64,000 bases of DNA from Mesostigma viride (lineage: Eukaryota; Streptophyta; Mesostigmatophyceae; Mesostigmatales; Mesostigmataceae): contig RPFO01000276.1 of the NCBI GenBank assembly GCA_009746045.1, positions 164,501 through 228,500 of the forward strand, in the 5' to 3' direction. Below the pieces are notes generated by a model. The model worked only from the letters and a program-made list of their open reading frames with translations. It was not told the DNA's origin and ran no database searches. Shown here in pieces: positions 49,701 to 56,450 of the stretch; the first letter of the stretch is position 1; the number at the start of each line of letters is the position of its first letter. The translations under genes were made by a program, and so were the position numbers.

Positions 49701-50805
49701 GGTTGGGGGCCATGTAGTGGGGGTTATGGCAGGTGATAACTTTGCATGGAACGCACGGTTGGGGGCCATGTAGTGGGGGTTATGGCAGGTGATAACTTTG
49801 CATGGAACGCACGGTTGGGGGCCATGTAGTGGGGGTTATGGCAGGTGATAACTTTGCATGGAACGCACGGTTGGGGGCCATGTAGTGGGGGTTATGGCAG
49901 GTGATAACTTTGCATGGAACGCACGGTTGGGGGCCATGTAGTGGGGGTTATGGCAGGTGATAACTTTGCATGGAACGCACGGTTGGGGGCCATGTAGTGG
50001 GGGTTATGGCAGGTGATAACTTTGCATGGAACGCACGGTTGGGGGCCATGTAGTGGGGGTTATGGCAGGTGATAACTTTGCATGGAACGCACGGTTGGGG
50101 GCCATGTAGTGGGGGTTATGGCAGGTGATAACTTTGCATGGAACGCACGGTTGGGGGCCATGTAGTGGGGGTTATGGCAGGTGATAACTTTGCATGGAAC
50201 GCACGGTTGGGGGCCATGCAGTGGGGGTTATGGCAGGTGATAACTTTGCATGGAACGCACGGTTGGGGGCCATGCAGTGGGGGTTATGGCAGGTGATAAC
50301 TTTGCATGGAACGCACGGTTGGGGGCCATGCAGTGGGGGTTATGGCAGGTGATAACTTTGCATGGAACGCACGGTTGGGGGCCATGTAGTGGGGGTTATG
50401 GCAGGTGATAACTTTGCATGGAACGCACGGTTGGGGGCCATGCAGTGGGGGTTATGGCAGGTGATAACTTTGCATGGAACGCACGGTTGGGGGCCATGCA
50501 GTGGGGGTTATGGCAGGTGATAACTTTGCATGGAACGCACGGTTGTGGCTTTTCCTTCATCGCTAGGAGTCGCGACATCATACTCCGTATCAAAGAGACA
50601 ACCAGTAAGGAGATCGTATGTTGATGTACACCGTTTGTGGGATTTCATGTTGTTGTGTGTGGCCCGTGCAGGCTTGCTGGCGTTCAAGCTGGGCGACTTC
50701 CAGGAGAGCTTCACGCTGGCCACCAAGTCCAGCAAGATCTACCCAGATCACACAGACTCGCGCGACTTGCTCACGCAGCTCAAGCACCACCTCTGCGCCC
50801 TCTAG
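1622..50805 (+). CDS. BBS8: BBSome subunit BBS8 (TTC8), TPR protein, 17 exons
   Basis: BBS8/TTC8 is a TPR subunit of the BBSome, the coat-like cargo adaptor that rides intraflagellar transport trains and removes signalling proteins from cilia. Exons: 1622-1732, 1925-2046, 3120-3181, 4606-4672, 7537-7623, 8644-8701, 9435-9485, 10301-10383, 11409-11511, 12110-12193, 12601-12702, 27077-27187, 28056-28118, 29859-29929, 30120-30234, 31022-31121, 50672-50805. Total 1,524 nt, 507 aa, close to the roughly 515 aa of animal TTC8. Family landmarks: N-terminal helix pair ending DKNPYDQ (37), EEEGVAEILMDDNA (about 60-74), an RPxT-rich linker (about 78-150), RLGTASML (about 153-160), DWWWKARLGKCYY (about 217-229), FYTDQPEIALRF (about 329-340), NNLGLCCFYA (about 357-366), DVWYNIGHVAI (about 390-400). 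TPR helices fill residues 214-500. The ATG at 1622 has A at -3 and G at +4. All introns are GT-AG and all junctions keep frame. About 97% of the locus is intron, mostly satellite DNA. Family assignment is from remembered sequence of the family, not a search. Confidence 0.95.
1925..2046 (+). CDS. BBS8: BBS8 exon 2
   Basis: Residues 38-77 plus two bases of an Arg codon. Encodes the conserved acidic stretch with EEEGVAEILMDDNA. Acceptor CAG|GCC; donor AG|GTACGT; phase 2. Intron 1 is only 192 bp. Confidence 0.93.
2630..2738 (+). repeat. 27-bp minisatellite, 4 copies (intron 2)
   Basis: Copies start at 2630, 2657, 2684 and 2711 with exact 27-bp spacing. The core is GGCACTACACACACTTTCTT. A few substitutions separate the copies. 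Confidence 0.9.
3120..3181 (+). CDS. BBS8: BBS8 exon 3 (donor embedded in a minisatellite)
   Basis: 62 bp. The first base completes the Arg codon split across intron 2; the exon then encodes PGTSLQRPGTQ and a Gly/Ser-rich end, the start of the RPxT linker. The donor CAAG|GTAGGC is the first copy of a 36-bp tandem array that repeats the same donor-like sequence 16 times in frame. Phase 1. Confidence 0.88.
3181..3757 (+). repeat. 36-bp minisatellite, 16 copies, starting at the exon 3 donor (intron 3)
   Basis: Units start at 3181 and every 36 bp to 3721. Each begins CAAG|GTAGGC, repeating the true exon 3 donor. Only copy 6 (3361) differs visibly, GTGGGC for GTAGGC. The unit has no stop in the exon 3 frame and would add 12 residues per copy if a later donor were used. 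Confidence 0.95.
3848..3960 (+). repeat. GT-rich 39-45-bp repeat, 3 copies (intron 3)
   Basis: Three copies of GAGTATTGC followed by (GTGTGC)n and a G-rich joiner, starting at 3848, 3893 and 3932. Length differences come from the GT tract, which could form Z-DNA. Confidence 0.85.
4335..4409 (+). repeat. 25-bp minisatellite, 3 copies (intron 3)
   Basis: Copies at 4335, 4360 and 4385, core GAAACACATGTGTGATGG. CACATGTG is a perfect 8-bp palindrome inside each of the last two units. Confidence 0.9.
4606..4672 (+). CDS. BBS8: BBS8 exon 4 (67-bp exon between satellites)
   Basis: Encodes VRPVTASGRPLTGFARPGTS, matching the VRPIT...GRPITGF block of animal TTC8. Acceptor GACAG|GC completes a Gly codon with the last base of exon 3; donor GCG CG|GTTAGT, phase 2. 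It lies about 100 bp before the heptamer array and is easily missed by gene finders. Confidence 0.88.
4771..5351 (+). repeat. Heptanucleotide GCTYCTY array, 83 copies (intron 4)
   Basis: 581 bp, exactly 83 x 7 with no length change. The consensus is GCT(T/C)CT(T/C). Copies alternate mainly between GCTTCTT, GCTCCTC, GCTCCTT and GCTTCTC, with a few variants such as GGTTCTC and GCTCCTG. Because 21 bp is the least common multiple of 7 and 3, all frames show a 7-residue period and stay open. Confidence 0.95.
5430..5477 (+). repeat. 24-bp direct repeat, 2 copies (intron 4)
   Basis: Two adjacent identical copies starting GTCGGGGACAGTAGC at 5430 and 5454. Confidence 0.9.
5685..6372 (+). repeat. 86-bp minisatellite, 8 copies (intron 4)
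   Basis: Copies start at 5685 and every 86 bp to 6287. Most copies contain GCGCGC ACTC GCGCGC, a 6-bp stem with a 4-nt loop. Differences are rare single bases, such as TTCACGCGC for TTCGCGCGC near 6270. Confidence 0.95.
6401..7299 (+). repeat. 50-bp minisatellite, 18 copies (intron 4)
   Basis: Copies start at 6401 and every 50 bp to 7251, about 30 bp after the 86-bp array. Each carries GGTTGT CA ACAACC, a 6-bp stem with a 2-nt loop. Variation is almost all C/T transitions at a few recurrent positions, for example CACGCG/CATGCG and TCATGC/TCATGT. Confidence 0.95.
7537..7623 (+). CDS. BBS8: BBS8 exon 5
   Basis: Encodes PGTQSSRD, then ARPGTSRPVTSAG, the last part of the RPxT linker. Acceptor CCGCAG|GCC; donor GGCAG|GTGAGC; phase 2 on both sides. 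A 40-bp minisatellite begins right at the donor. Confidence 0.9.
7627..7747 (+). repeat. 40-bp repeat, 3 copies, at the exon 5 donor (intron 5)
   Basis: GCCCCTTGTACTGGCATCT starts near 7627, 7667 and 7707. The first copy overlaps the exon 5 donor region, like the 36-bp array at exon 3. Confidence 0.85.
7806..7885 (+). repeat. 16-bp repeat, 5 copies (intron 5)
   Basis: CTCGTTACTCACATCT repeated at 7806, 7822, 7838, 7854 and 7870. The first copy has two substitutions. Confidence 0.92.
8041..8176 (+). repeat. 17-bp repeat, 8 copies (intron 5)
   Basis: AGCTAGGTGGCATGCAC at 8041 and every 17 bp to 8160. Copies 3-5 are the most diverged. Confidence 0.92.
8644..8701 (+). CDS. BBS8: BBS8 exon 6
   Basis: 58 bp. 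Encodes LLRLGTASML and PGGMFIN, nearly identical to the RLGTASML...GPFIN block of animal TTC8. Acceptor CACCAG|G completes an Arg codon; donor AAT|GTGAGT, phase 0. Confidence 0.93.
8702..9434 (+). other. BBS8 intron 6
   Basis: 733 bp. Near its start there are loose copies of a GAGTGATGGCATGCC-like word (about 8704, 8738, 8787). I see nothing else. Confidence 0.85.
9435..9485 (+). CDS. BBS8: BBS8 exon 7
   Basis: 51 bp, 17 codons, encoding VDKLDLRKYAQRPALAR, which aligns with the animal block ending KYSQKPKLAKA. Acceptor CCGCAG|GTG; donor AGG|GTACGT; phase 0. Confidence 0.92.
9486..10300 (+). other. BBS8 intron 7
   Basis: 815 bp. No tandem array and no coding signal seen; a pyrimidine-rich 3' end precedes exon 8. 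Confidence 0.85.
10301..10383 (+). CDS. BBS8: BBS8 exon 8
   Basis: Encodes ALCDFIIYHDHNPKKALELA and the rest of a TPR-like helix pair. Acceptor GCCAG|GCG; donor GA|GTGAGC, phase 2, completing Asp with exon 9. Confidence 0.94.
10384..11408 (+). other. BBS8 intron 8
   Basis: 1,025 bp. No tandem array seen; short open frames here are unsupported. Confidence 0.85.
11409..11511 (+). CDS. BBS8: BBS8 exon 9
   Basis: Encodes YSDWWWKARLGKCYYQLGL and EKQFKSSLKDQ, the most recognisable TTC8 signature. Acceptor GCGCAG|C; donor CAG|GTGAGG. A run of 19 G follows from 11519. Confidence 0.96.
11519..11537 (+). repeat. Poly-G run, 19 nt, 7 nt after the exon 9 donor
   Basis: An uninterrupted run of 19 G begins a few bases into intron 9. 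The rest of this 598-bp intron (to 12109) has no other repeat; it ends in a CCCT-rich tract before exon 10. Confidence 0.9.
12110..12193 (+). CDS. BBS8: BBS8 exon 10
   Basis: 28 codons of a TPR: TTVLELCKVYQKIDQPNAVI and DLCSK. Acceptor CCGCAG|GCG; donor AAG|GTGGGG; phase 0. Confidence 0.94.
12215..12340 (+). repeat. G-rich irregular repeat, 3 copies (intron 10)
   Basis: GTAGCGCACATGTGGGG occurs three times, separated by GGGGTAGGGGGTGGG-type spacers of unequal length. The array fills the first third of the 407-bp intron. Confidence 0.8.
12601..12702 (+). CDS. BBS8: BBS8 exon 11
   Basis: 34 codons of a TPR: VPLTLAMARVYDALNDVTKG and VALYKK. Acceptor CCGCAG|GCG; donor AAG|GTACGC; phase 0. Followed by the 14.4-kb intron 11. 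Confidence 0.94.
12825..26656 (+). repeat. 42/46-bp satellite, 327 full units plus a partial (intron 11)
   Basis: Unit core CAGCACACGGCCATCTGTAC, then CGCTGGCCCCTACCTGCTCACG. From the first unit start (12829) to the last (26645) is 13,816 bp. I count 19 units with a 4-bp CTGG insertion (46 bp), three with +2 (near 15206, 16972, 17352), one +1 (near 14911) and one -1 (near 13488). Removing these 82 bp leaves exactly 327 x 42. Variants cluster in the first 2.1 kb; from about 17.4 to 25.7 kb the copies look identical. All three forward frames are open throughout because 42 is divisible by 3 and the unit has no stop. Confidence 0.97.
27077..27187 (+). CDS. BBS8: BBS8 exon 12
   Basis: 37 codons: VLQYDASHIEAIACLASHQF, then YTDQPEIALRFFRRLLQ, strongly conserved with animal TTC8. 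Acceptor TTGCAG|GTG; donor CAG|GTGAGG; phase 0. Confidence 0.96.
27188..28055 (+). other. BBS8 intron 12
   Basis: 868 bp of GC-rich sequence without a clear tandem array or coding signal. Confidence 0.85.
28056..28118 (+). CDS. BBS8: BBS8 exon 13
   Basis: 21 codons ending NNLGLCCFYASQ, a TPR A helix conserved in TTC8. Acceptor CACAG|ATC; donor CAG|GTGAGG; phase 0. Confidence 0.95.
28275..29486 (+). repeat. 33-bp minisatellite, 37 copies (intron 13)
   Basis: Units start GTGGGCGCGATGTGG at 28275 and every 33 bp to 29463, 36 intervals with no net indel. The second half of the unit varies among TGTGCTTGTAATTA, TGTTCTTGTAATTA and TGAGCTTTTAAGTA types. One forward frame is open (repeated GRDVVLVLVIS), but it is intronic and has no gene support. 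Confidence 0.95.
29821..29845 (+). repeat. Poly-C run, 25 nt, before the exon 14 acceptor
   Basis: Uninterrupted run of 25 C ending 13 nt before exon 14. It probably serves as the polypyrimidine tract of intron 13. Confidence 0.9.
29859..29929 (+). CDS. BBS8: BBS8 exon 14
   Basis: Encodes YDMTLTCFERALAM and ENMADV, then two bases of the Trp codon. The acceptor TCTGCAG|TAC follows an uninterrupted run of 25 C (29821-29845). Donor TG|GTGAGT, phase 2. Confidence 0.95.
30120..30234 (+). CDS. BBS8: BBS8 exon 15
   Basis: Completes Trp, then YNIGHVAISIGDLGLAYQAY and HAESYNNLG, a full TPR. Acceptor GCCAG|G; donor GGG|GTGAGT; phase 0. Intron 14 is only 190 bp. Confidence 0.95.
30235..31021 (+). other. 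BBS8 intron 15
   Basis: 787 bp, no tandem array; it ends in a CCCT-rich pyrimidine tract before exon 16. Confidence 0.85.
31022..31121 (+). CDS. BBS8: BBS8 exon 16
   Basis: Encodes VLELRKGNTENARSNFQTAA and HIFESYFNG. Acceptor GCCAG|GTG; donor GGA G|GTAGGC, phase 1. The 19.6-kb intron 16 follows. Confidence 0.95.
31199..31216 (+). repeat. Poly-G run, 18 nt, early in intron 16
   Basis: 18 consecutive G about 77 nt after the exon 16 donor. Confidence 0.85.
31245..31332 (+). repeat. 44-bp direct repeat, 2 copies (intron 16)
   Basis: AGTCACATGGTTGGGGTTCT at 31245 and 31289; the units differ by one base (GAATAAGC versus GAACAAGC). The sequence from 31333 to 31729 that follows is unique intron with nothing else seen. 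Confidence 0.9.
31730..50545 (+). repeat. 56-bp satellite, 336 copies (intron 16)
   Basis: GTGGGGGTTATGGCAGGTGA occurs first at 31741 and last at 50501: 18,760 bp, exactly 335 x 56, so there is no net length change in 336 copies. The obvious variation is one C/T site (CCATGCAGT versus CCATGTAGT). The first nine copies read C C T C C T C C C, the last seven T C C C T C C, and the core is T except copy 309 (48987). The unit is not a multiple of 3 and the T form carries TAG, so no long ORF runs through it. Each unit contains GGCAG|GTGATA, an AG|GT junction. Confidence 0.97.
50672..50805 (+). CDS. BBS8: BBS8 exon 17 (terminal)
   Basis: Completes Gly, then LLAFKLGDFQESF, YPDHTDSRDLL and the C-terminal QLKHHLCAL before TAG. 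This matches the animal ending QLIKQLRQHF closely in position and length. Acceptor GTGCAG|GC. Confidence 0.95.
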
Positions 50806-50944
50806 CCAACTGTTCCGGGTTGGCATGCACAGCCTTGCAACACCTTCACAACACGCATTTCTGCTGCGGATACTTGGCCACTTGCTTTGCAATGCTTCCA
50901 GCTTGCACACGCAGCAGCATGGGATGCAGCCTGAGTAATCCTTG

Positions 50945-50949
50945 TGTAA
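50945..50949 (+). promoter_or_regulatory. Candidate TGTAA polyadenylation signal of BBS8
   Basis: TGTAA is the usual chlorophycean poly(A) signal. It lies 140 bp after the BBS8 stop; the cleavage site would be expected about 10-20 nt further on. The motif is short, so chance occurrence is possible. Confidence 0.6.
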
Positions 50950-53519
50950 GAGCCCTGCAGATGCAGGACCTCAAACAGTAGCCCCCTCTCACCACCACAT
51001 TTTACTGTGGTTTCAGTGCAGTCATGCTGAAGCTGTCGTTTGTCTGTGGATCATGCCACCATGCTGGATGGTGCAAAGGCAGGTCTTCTAATTTCTCCGT
51101 TGTCAATTTCTGGTACATAAAGCTTTCTAGTTTGAAGTTTGAAGCTTGATGCTTACCAAACGCACAGACTTCCAGACAGAGCTTGTCTGATGAGGTCAGC
51201 ATGATCGGTGTATGCAGATACAAGAATATAAGAAAAAAAAACGAGTACAATGTACAATTTGCGAAAGCGCAACTTTTGTTTTGTCCCATGCAGAAATCTT
51301 ACATGAACAGTTTTATTTTGCGGCAAGCACAATATTTTCATTTGTGCCGCTAATATGACGATCACATTGCATCAACAACGCGTCCTAGCATATGAATTAT
51401 GAGGCCGGTCCCACACCAACCTGTAACCATCGTAAGAACCATGGCTCCTTGTTTAACAGCAATACTACTATAGGATTCCCTAAATTTATTAATTACGTGC
51501 TCCCGTTGGGGAGTCACGGAGCACTGGAGTGCTTTTAATCTCTGTTGTATGTGCACAACAGGAAGAAAGGGCAGAGACCCCCTTTCTCGATCCTTCATGC
51601 CAGAGGCATGCCACAGCTGCAATCGGACACGATAGACGATCCGGCAAGTTCTGTGGGTGCAACAAGACCCATGTGAGCATATCATACCAAGGAGAATGGG
51701 CAAGTAATCTGATCATAGCCAGGACGTAGCATGGCTATTAACTAATTAATTAATATGCACGTGTCTGCGTCACGTGGGTGCCAATACAGAGTAAAGGAAC
51801 CTTCAACCCTATATACACAGCGAGGAGGGAGGGCGCCCTAGCTTCTCTCACTGCCGCAAGTGGGCAGGCCGGCCACAGAGCCCTCTTTCCACGGCATGGT
51901 GCATCATGCCGAGCATGGCTATAGAAGGGCTAAGCTAAGGCTATGGCTGGTTGTGTACGTACCGTGCGTTAGCGGTGCAGGTGTCGCGTCTGCGTGCCAC
52001 AATCTCCGGCGCCACCATGGCGGCTGGCCACTCAGCTTAATTTGGTAAAACCCAAATGAGCTGAGCTGACGTGCCTGCCTTAACTGCATGCCCTGTGGGG
52101 TGGGCGAGGACCTGTCCCATGATTAATGAAAAGAGGGCTCTCAGCCGAGGACAAGGAACTGTCCCTCGTGCCTGATGACCCCTTCTTGATCCCCTTGTGT
52201 ACCGTCGCGTGCCGCGTTTGAATATCCTTGCTGGGGCGTTAGCTAGACGCTCCAACTACTCTAATTGCGACAATATGATGGTGCAAGAGGGTGCTTTTGC
52301 CTCCCCTGCTATGGAACAATGCTTTCACAACACACACTTAATTGCACAGTCTGATGATGAAGCCGCATATGCGGAATTTATTGAGAAAGTTAATACAATT
52401 ACAACACGTTGATAGTCTCAATATCGATGCACTCCATGCTCACGAGCCCGCAGTTAGGCAGCGCTCCATGACATGCTACCGGCCTTGCTCCCAAGGAAAG
52501 GGAGAAACACGAAGGCCACTAACGAGAGACTCGAAGAGACTACACGCTGCGTGAGAGTCCTCTTCGACTATGAACCAAACCATTCGTCATGCCACACGCA
52601 TGACACACGCCACACTTGTCAGTCCAGCCAGGAATGCCAAAACTATCTTGCTGCCTGAACCATGCAAATAGAAACCGCATTCCAGTTGCCGTCCTAGCTT
52701 TCTACCACACATGCCAACAAAAGCAGGAAGGCATCCCGACAAATCTAAATTGCTACCCTGTTGCCGATCTCATCTCCTAGAGGCTCCGGCATTTCTGTCC
52801 CTGGGAATGTCCGGCATTGAGTCACGTCCACCTGAAGGTCGAAGCATAATATCCTTCAGACAATCTGCATGTTCACACCTTGCGTGTGAGTGGCCCAGCA
52901 AACATTGCGTCTAATCGTTCCTTTCTAGAAGAAATCCCTTTGTAGGGCTGCCAGCGATTTCGCATTCATTCCAGCGATCTGGCTCCGCACCGCAAATTGT
53001 CCTTTTCCATTTTCTGTCCAGTCCTCATAACGTTGACCCGCTATTCTACACCACAAAGACACCTGGCCTGTCAATAGCCTCGGCGCTGTTGAAGTCCAGC
53101 AGTCCAGCTTCAGCTCCAGCTGTCCACGTACTAACACGCGTATGATCCTCTCGACGCTGCGCACTTGTGCTGCCGTCTGCTCAAGTCAGTGCTGCGCGCC
53201 CAGCTGTGCCTGGCCCGGCGCGCGTGCACGTACACTTTCGTCCGCTCTTATGCTGCAAGTGCTAGTGGCCCCCCCCGGTCACTAGCCTTTGTCGAAAATG
53301 CGTAGAAAACAAATTCCTTGCGCACGTCACCGGTCTAATTGTGCATAGTGGGCGCCGCCCGGATGACATAGCTCGCGTCCGTGACACAGGTGACTAGGTA
53401 TCAAGAAGACAACCAGCGCAGGCCAGAAAGGTATGGTGGCACGGCTAGGCAAACATTCTAGGCATGGCTGCCATGGCGGCAGTGACTACCAATGATTCAA
53501 GCTACAGGCTAGTCTAGCC
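50950..53519. other. Gene-poor region downstream of BBS8
   Basis: Lower-GC sequence with only short overlapping open frames (up to 113 codons) and no recognisable domain, RNA gene or tandem repeat. Nothing supported here. Confidence 0.6.
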
Positions 53520-53935
53520 CGCTGGGGGCGTCCACATCTTGTGGTTGATCATCAGGTCCCCGCCCCTCCAGTACACCTTGGGCTTCTGGGGGTCCTGCTT
53601 GTGGCGGAGGTATTCAGGCCACAGGTCGAGTCGCTGCTGCTGCTGAGCGGGGCCGGTAAGGTCGTCGTCCAGCGTCCAGGTGAGGCCGTGCAACCTCTTG
53701 CGACGAGAGAGGAACCGCTGCTTGTCCTCAGGGGAGGGGAATTAAGGTGAGCAGGACTGGTGGGGGAGCCGCCTTGTCCCGTGAGTGGGGAAGGCGGTGG
53801 CACCCGCGCAGTTCTACCTCACCTACCAAGCGGCCATGAGGGTAAGGAGCTGGTCCTTGAGCTCGTCGGCAAGGGTCACTGGTTGACGTCTCACCTGGCT
53901 TCTGGGGGAACCGACGCAGCACCACTCAGCATTTG

Positions 53936-54195
53936 CGGTGAGCGCGGTCGGTGGCCTCCCGTTGTTCGGCCTGCATGGCGGTGGTCCTCCAGCTCCTGGA
54001 GTTTCGTGGCGATGGCGGCGTCGGTGGTTGACGGGCGGTCGCTGATCCCGCAGCAGGTCCGCATAGGAGAGTGGGAGGTCGCCAGCTACATCCTGCCAGG
54101 GTGGCTGGGATGCCATGGTGGCCGTTTTCTCCACTATCCTTGGGACCTGTGTGGCCAGGGCCTCGGCAGGCCTGTGGGCGGTGATGGCTTCGAAT
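53936..54195 (-). repeat. Duplicated ORF1-like segment, copy A
   Basis: About 260 bp starting GGTGAGCGCGGTCGGTGGCC and ending GGCGGTGATGGCTTC, matching copy B (55329-55594) at roughly 90% with small indels. On the minus strand both encode the ITAxRPAEALATQV region. Confidence 0.9.
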
Positions 54196-54678
54196 GAATT
54201 ACTCATGTTAGACAACATCAGGAAAAGATGGATTTTGTACTGGAGAGTGCTATCTACCGTCTCCTCACGGTTCGTCCTTGGCTTCCTCTTTTTCTTCCAC
54301 TTTTTTCTCACGCTTTGACTTGCTCTTCTTTGTTTTCTTCCTGCACAATTGTGGTGATTTCCACACATCACCACGCGCACCACGAAAGAACAGGAATCAG
54401 CCCATGCACTGGCTGACATGGTGAACTATGTAAAGCGGCATAGCTAGGGCCAGCAATCAGCAGAGTTGCGGGGTAAAAGACAGGGTAGCCTTATGTACTG
54501 TGCCATGCGTGGAGGCATGCCATGGAGTGCTAAACCAGCGTCAACATATTATAATCATGACATTCAAAATAATGCGACTGTAAACTTTACAAAAAAATCA
54601 CCTAAAATAAACTTGGACAAACCTACCAAATCAGGAATTCTTGTGTCTCTCAAAGTACGAAAATTCTACGCTTCAGAT

Positions 54679-55191
54679 AGCCTCCCTCCCTCCCTCCCCT
54701 TTCTCCCTCCCTCCCTCCCTCCGGCCCTCCCTCCCTCCCTCCCTCCCTCCCTCCCTCCCTCCCTCCCTCCCTCCTCCCTCCTTCCCTCCCTCCTCCTCCC
54801 TCCCTCCCTCCCTCCCTCCCTCCCTCCCTCCCTCCCTCCCTCCCTCCCTCCCTCCCTCCCTCCCTCCCTCCCTCCTCCCTCCCTCCCTCCCTCCCTCCCT
54901 CCCTCCCTCCCTCCCTCCCTCCCTCCTCCCTCCCTCCCTCCCTCCCTCCCTCCCTCCCTCCCTCCCTCCCTCCCTCCCTCCCTCCCTCCCTCCCTCCCTC
55001 CTCCTCCCTCCCTCCCTCCCTCCCTCCCTCCCTCCCTCCCTCCCTCCCTCCCTCCCTCCCTCCCTCCCTCCCTCCCTCCCTCCCTCCCTCCCTCCCTCCC
55101 TCCCTCCCTCCCTCCCTCCCTCCCTCCCTCCCTCCCTCCCTCCCTCCCTCCCTCCCTCCCTCCCTCCCTCCCTCCCTCCCTCCCTCGCCAG
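54679..55191 (+). repeat. (CCCT)n microsatellite, about 0.5 kb
   Basis: Near-uninterrupted CCCT tetranucleotides with a few CCT insertions. It produces SLPP-type ORFs on plus and EGGR-type ORFs on minus, which are not genes. It lies between the two copies of the duplicated segment. Confidence 0.97.
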
Positions 55192-55304
55192 AGACACACC
55201 CTTGGGGTCACACGCCGACGACAGCGCTCCTTGCACAGCGTGTCAGCCAGCGTCGAATTGTCCTTGAAATCATTCTCGTAGATGATTTTTGCCTGCCAGC
55301 TTAA

Positions 55305-55620
55305 TTCTTCATGAGCACGCCGCACTTTCGGTGAGCGCGGTCGGTGGCCTCCCGTTGTTCGGCCTGGCCGGGTGGTCCTCCAGCTCCTGGAGTTTCGTGG
55401 CGATGGCGGCGTCGGTGGTTGAGGCGGTCGCTGACCGCAGCAGGTCGGCATATAGGAGAGCGGGAGGTCGCCAGCTACATCCTGCCGGGGTGGCTGGTCG
55501 GATGCCGCCGGCATGGTGGCCGTTTGCTCCACTATCCTTGGCGGACCTGTGTGGCCAGGGCCTCGGCAGGCCTGTAGGCGGTGATGGCTTCAAGCTTCTT
55601 CATGAGCACGCCGCACTTTC
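55305..55620 (-). repeat. Duplicated ORF1-like segment, copy B, bracketed by 25-bp repeats
   Basis: The same segment as copy A, here flanked by identical 25-bp words containing TCATGAGCACGCCGCACTTTC (55305-55329 and 55596-55620). This is the signature of a tandem duplication with a unit of 291 bp. Confidence 0.85.
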
Positions 55621-56450
55621 CCTCCACCTCGGGTTGAGGCGGGAGAGGAGGGCGGCATGTGCATCAGAGGCCTGCGCCGTGGTCTGCAGCGTCGTGAGCT
55701 GAGGTTAAGAAGCTATAGCTTGTGGGCGACCTTGGTTTCCGTGTTGGAGACCTTGGCCTCCACCGTGTAGAGCGCCATGGTCATCAATGTCATCTTCTCG
55801 GCTGAGCGGCCAGGTCACGTGCTCCTCCAGCTAGCACTGCTCATGATCAGATGTCATCCTTGCAGAGGGAGGGAGCCGATGCTGCCGGCTGCGCAGGCCG
55901 GCCGGGCTGGGTTGCGGAGCTTATAGCGACGAATCATGCCCATATAACAGTTTGCTGGAAGAAGCTACACAGCTGCACAGGATAGCCAGGCGGTGGTTGA
56001 GCTCTGGCCTGGCGAGGAACCCCTCCAGGTCGTCGGCGGGGATATATGGGCCCAACGGGCCCAAGGAGCTTGCATAATTCCTAGCTGTGCTAAGAAATGC
56101 ACTATTTCGGCGCATTCTTCCTTGGTCAGTTGCATCCAGTTGCTGAAAGAAAAGCGTTCGTAGTCTGGTAGGTACTATCGCCATTCATGTGTTCGTGCAG
56201 CAGGGTTTCTTGGGCTCCGACGGGCGAGGCGCTTGGCGATGGCTTTGCTGGCGATGGGTTTGCGGGCCCAGACGGCTGGGCAAGGAGCGAAGATGGCGAG
56301 TGGGTAATTGGGCTGGCTGGGAGCTGGAAAGCTCCTTTTCCAAACCCCGTACTTTTGCTTTTGGAGTCGTCATAGCTGCTTGTCACGTGCGTAACTTTTT
56401 CGATACTGCGTTTCAGCCGTAACCGATTATACCGCGGGCTGCATGCATGC

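Larger units (their letters stand above)
53520..56450 (-). pseudogene. Decayed ORF1-like protein of an L1-type retroelement
   Basis: Minus-strand coding fragments appear in consistent order from 56450 down to 53520 but in shifting frames. They are: a Ser/Pro-rich N-part (56452-56126, with PSPAKPSPSASPVG); a segment with LFFQQLDATDQ and YIPADDLEGFLARPELNHRL (56184-55921); a Thr/Ala-rich, probably coiled-coil stretch (about 55850-55600); and a C-terminal block near 53760-53520 with RLDLWPEYLRHKQD and VYWRGGDLMINHK ending at a stop. That last block resembles the C-terminal domain of L1-type ORF1 proteins (basic, RG-gd-L-ING pattern). No matching endonuclease-RT ORF2 is visible downstream, so the copy is partial or non-autonomous. 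The family call is tentative. Confidence 0.4.

Noticed and set aside
51002-51703. Minus-strand frames of 70-113 codons downstream of BBS8
   Set aside because: Short, overlapping in different frames, no domain, and no splice signals that link them.
54466-55532. Pro/Leu/Ser-rich and Gly/Arg/Glu-rich ORFs
   Set aside because: Translations of the (CCCT)n microsatellite.
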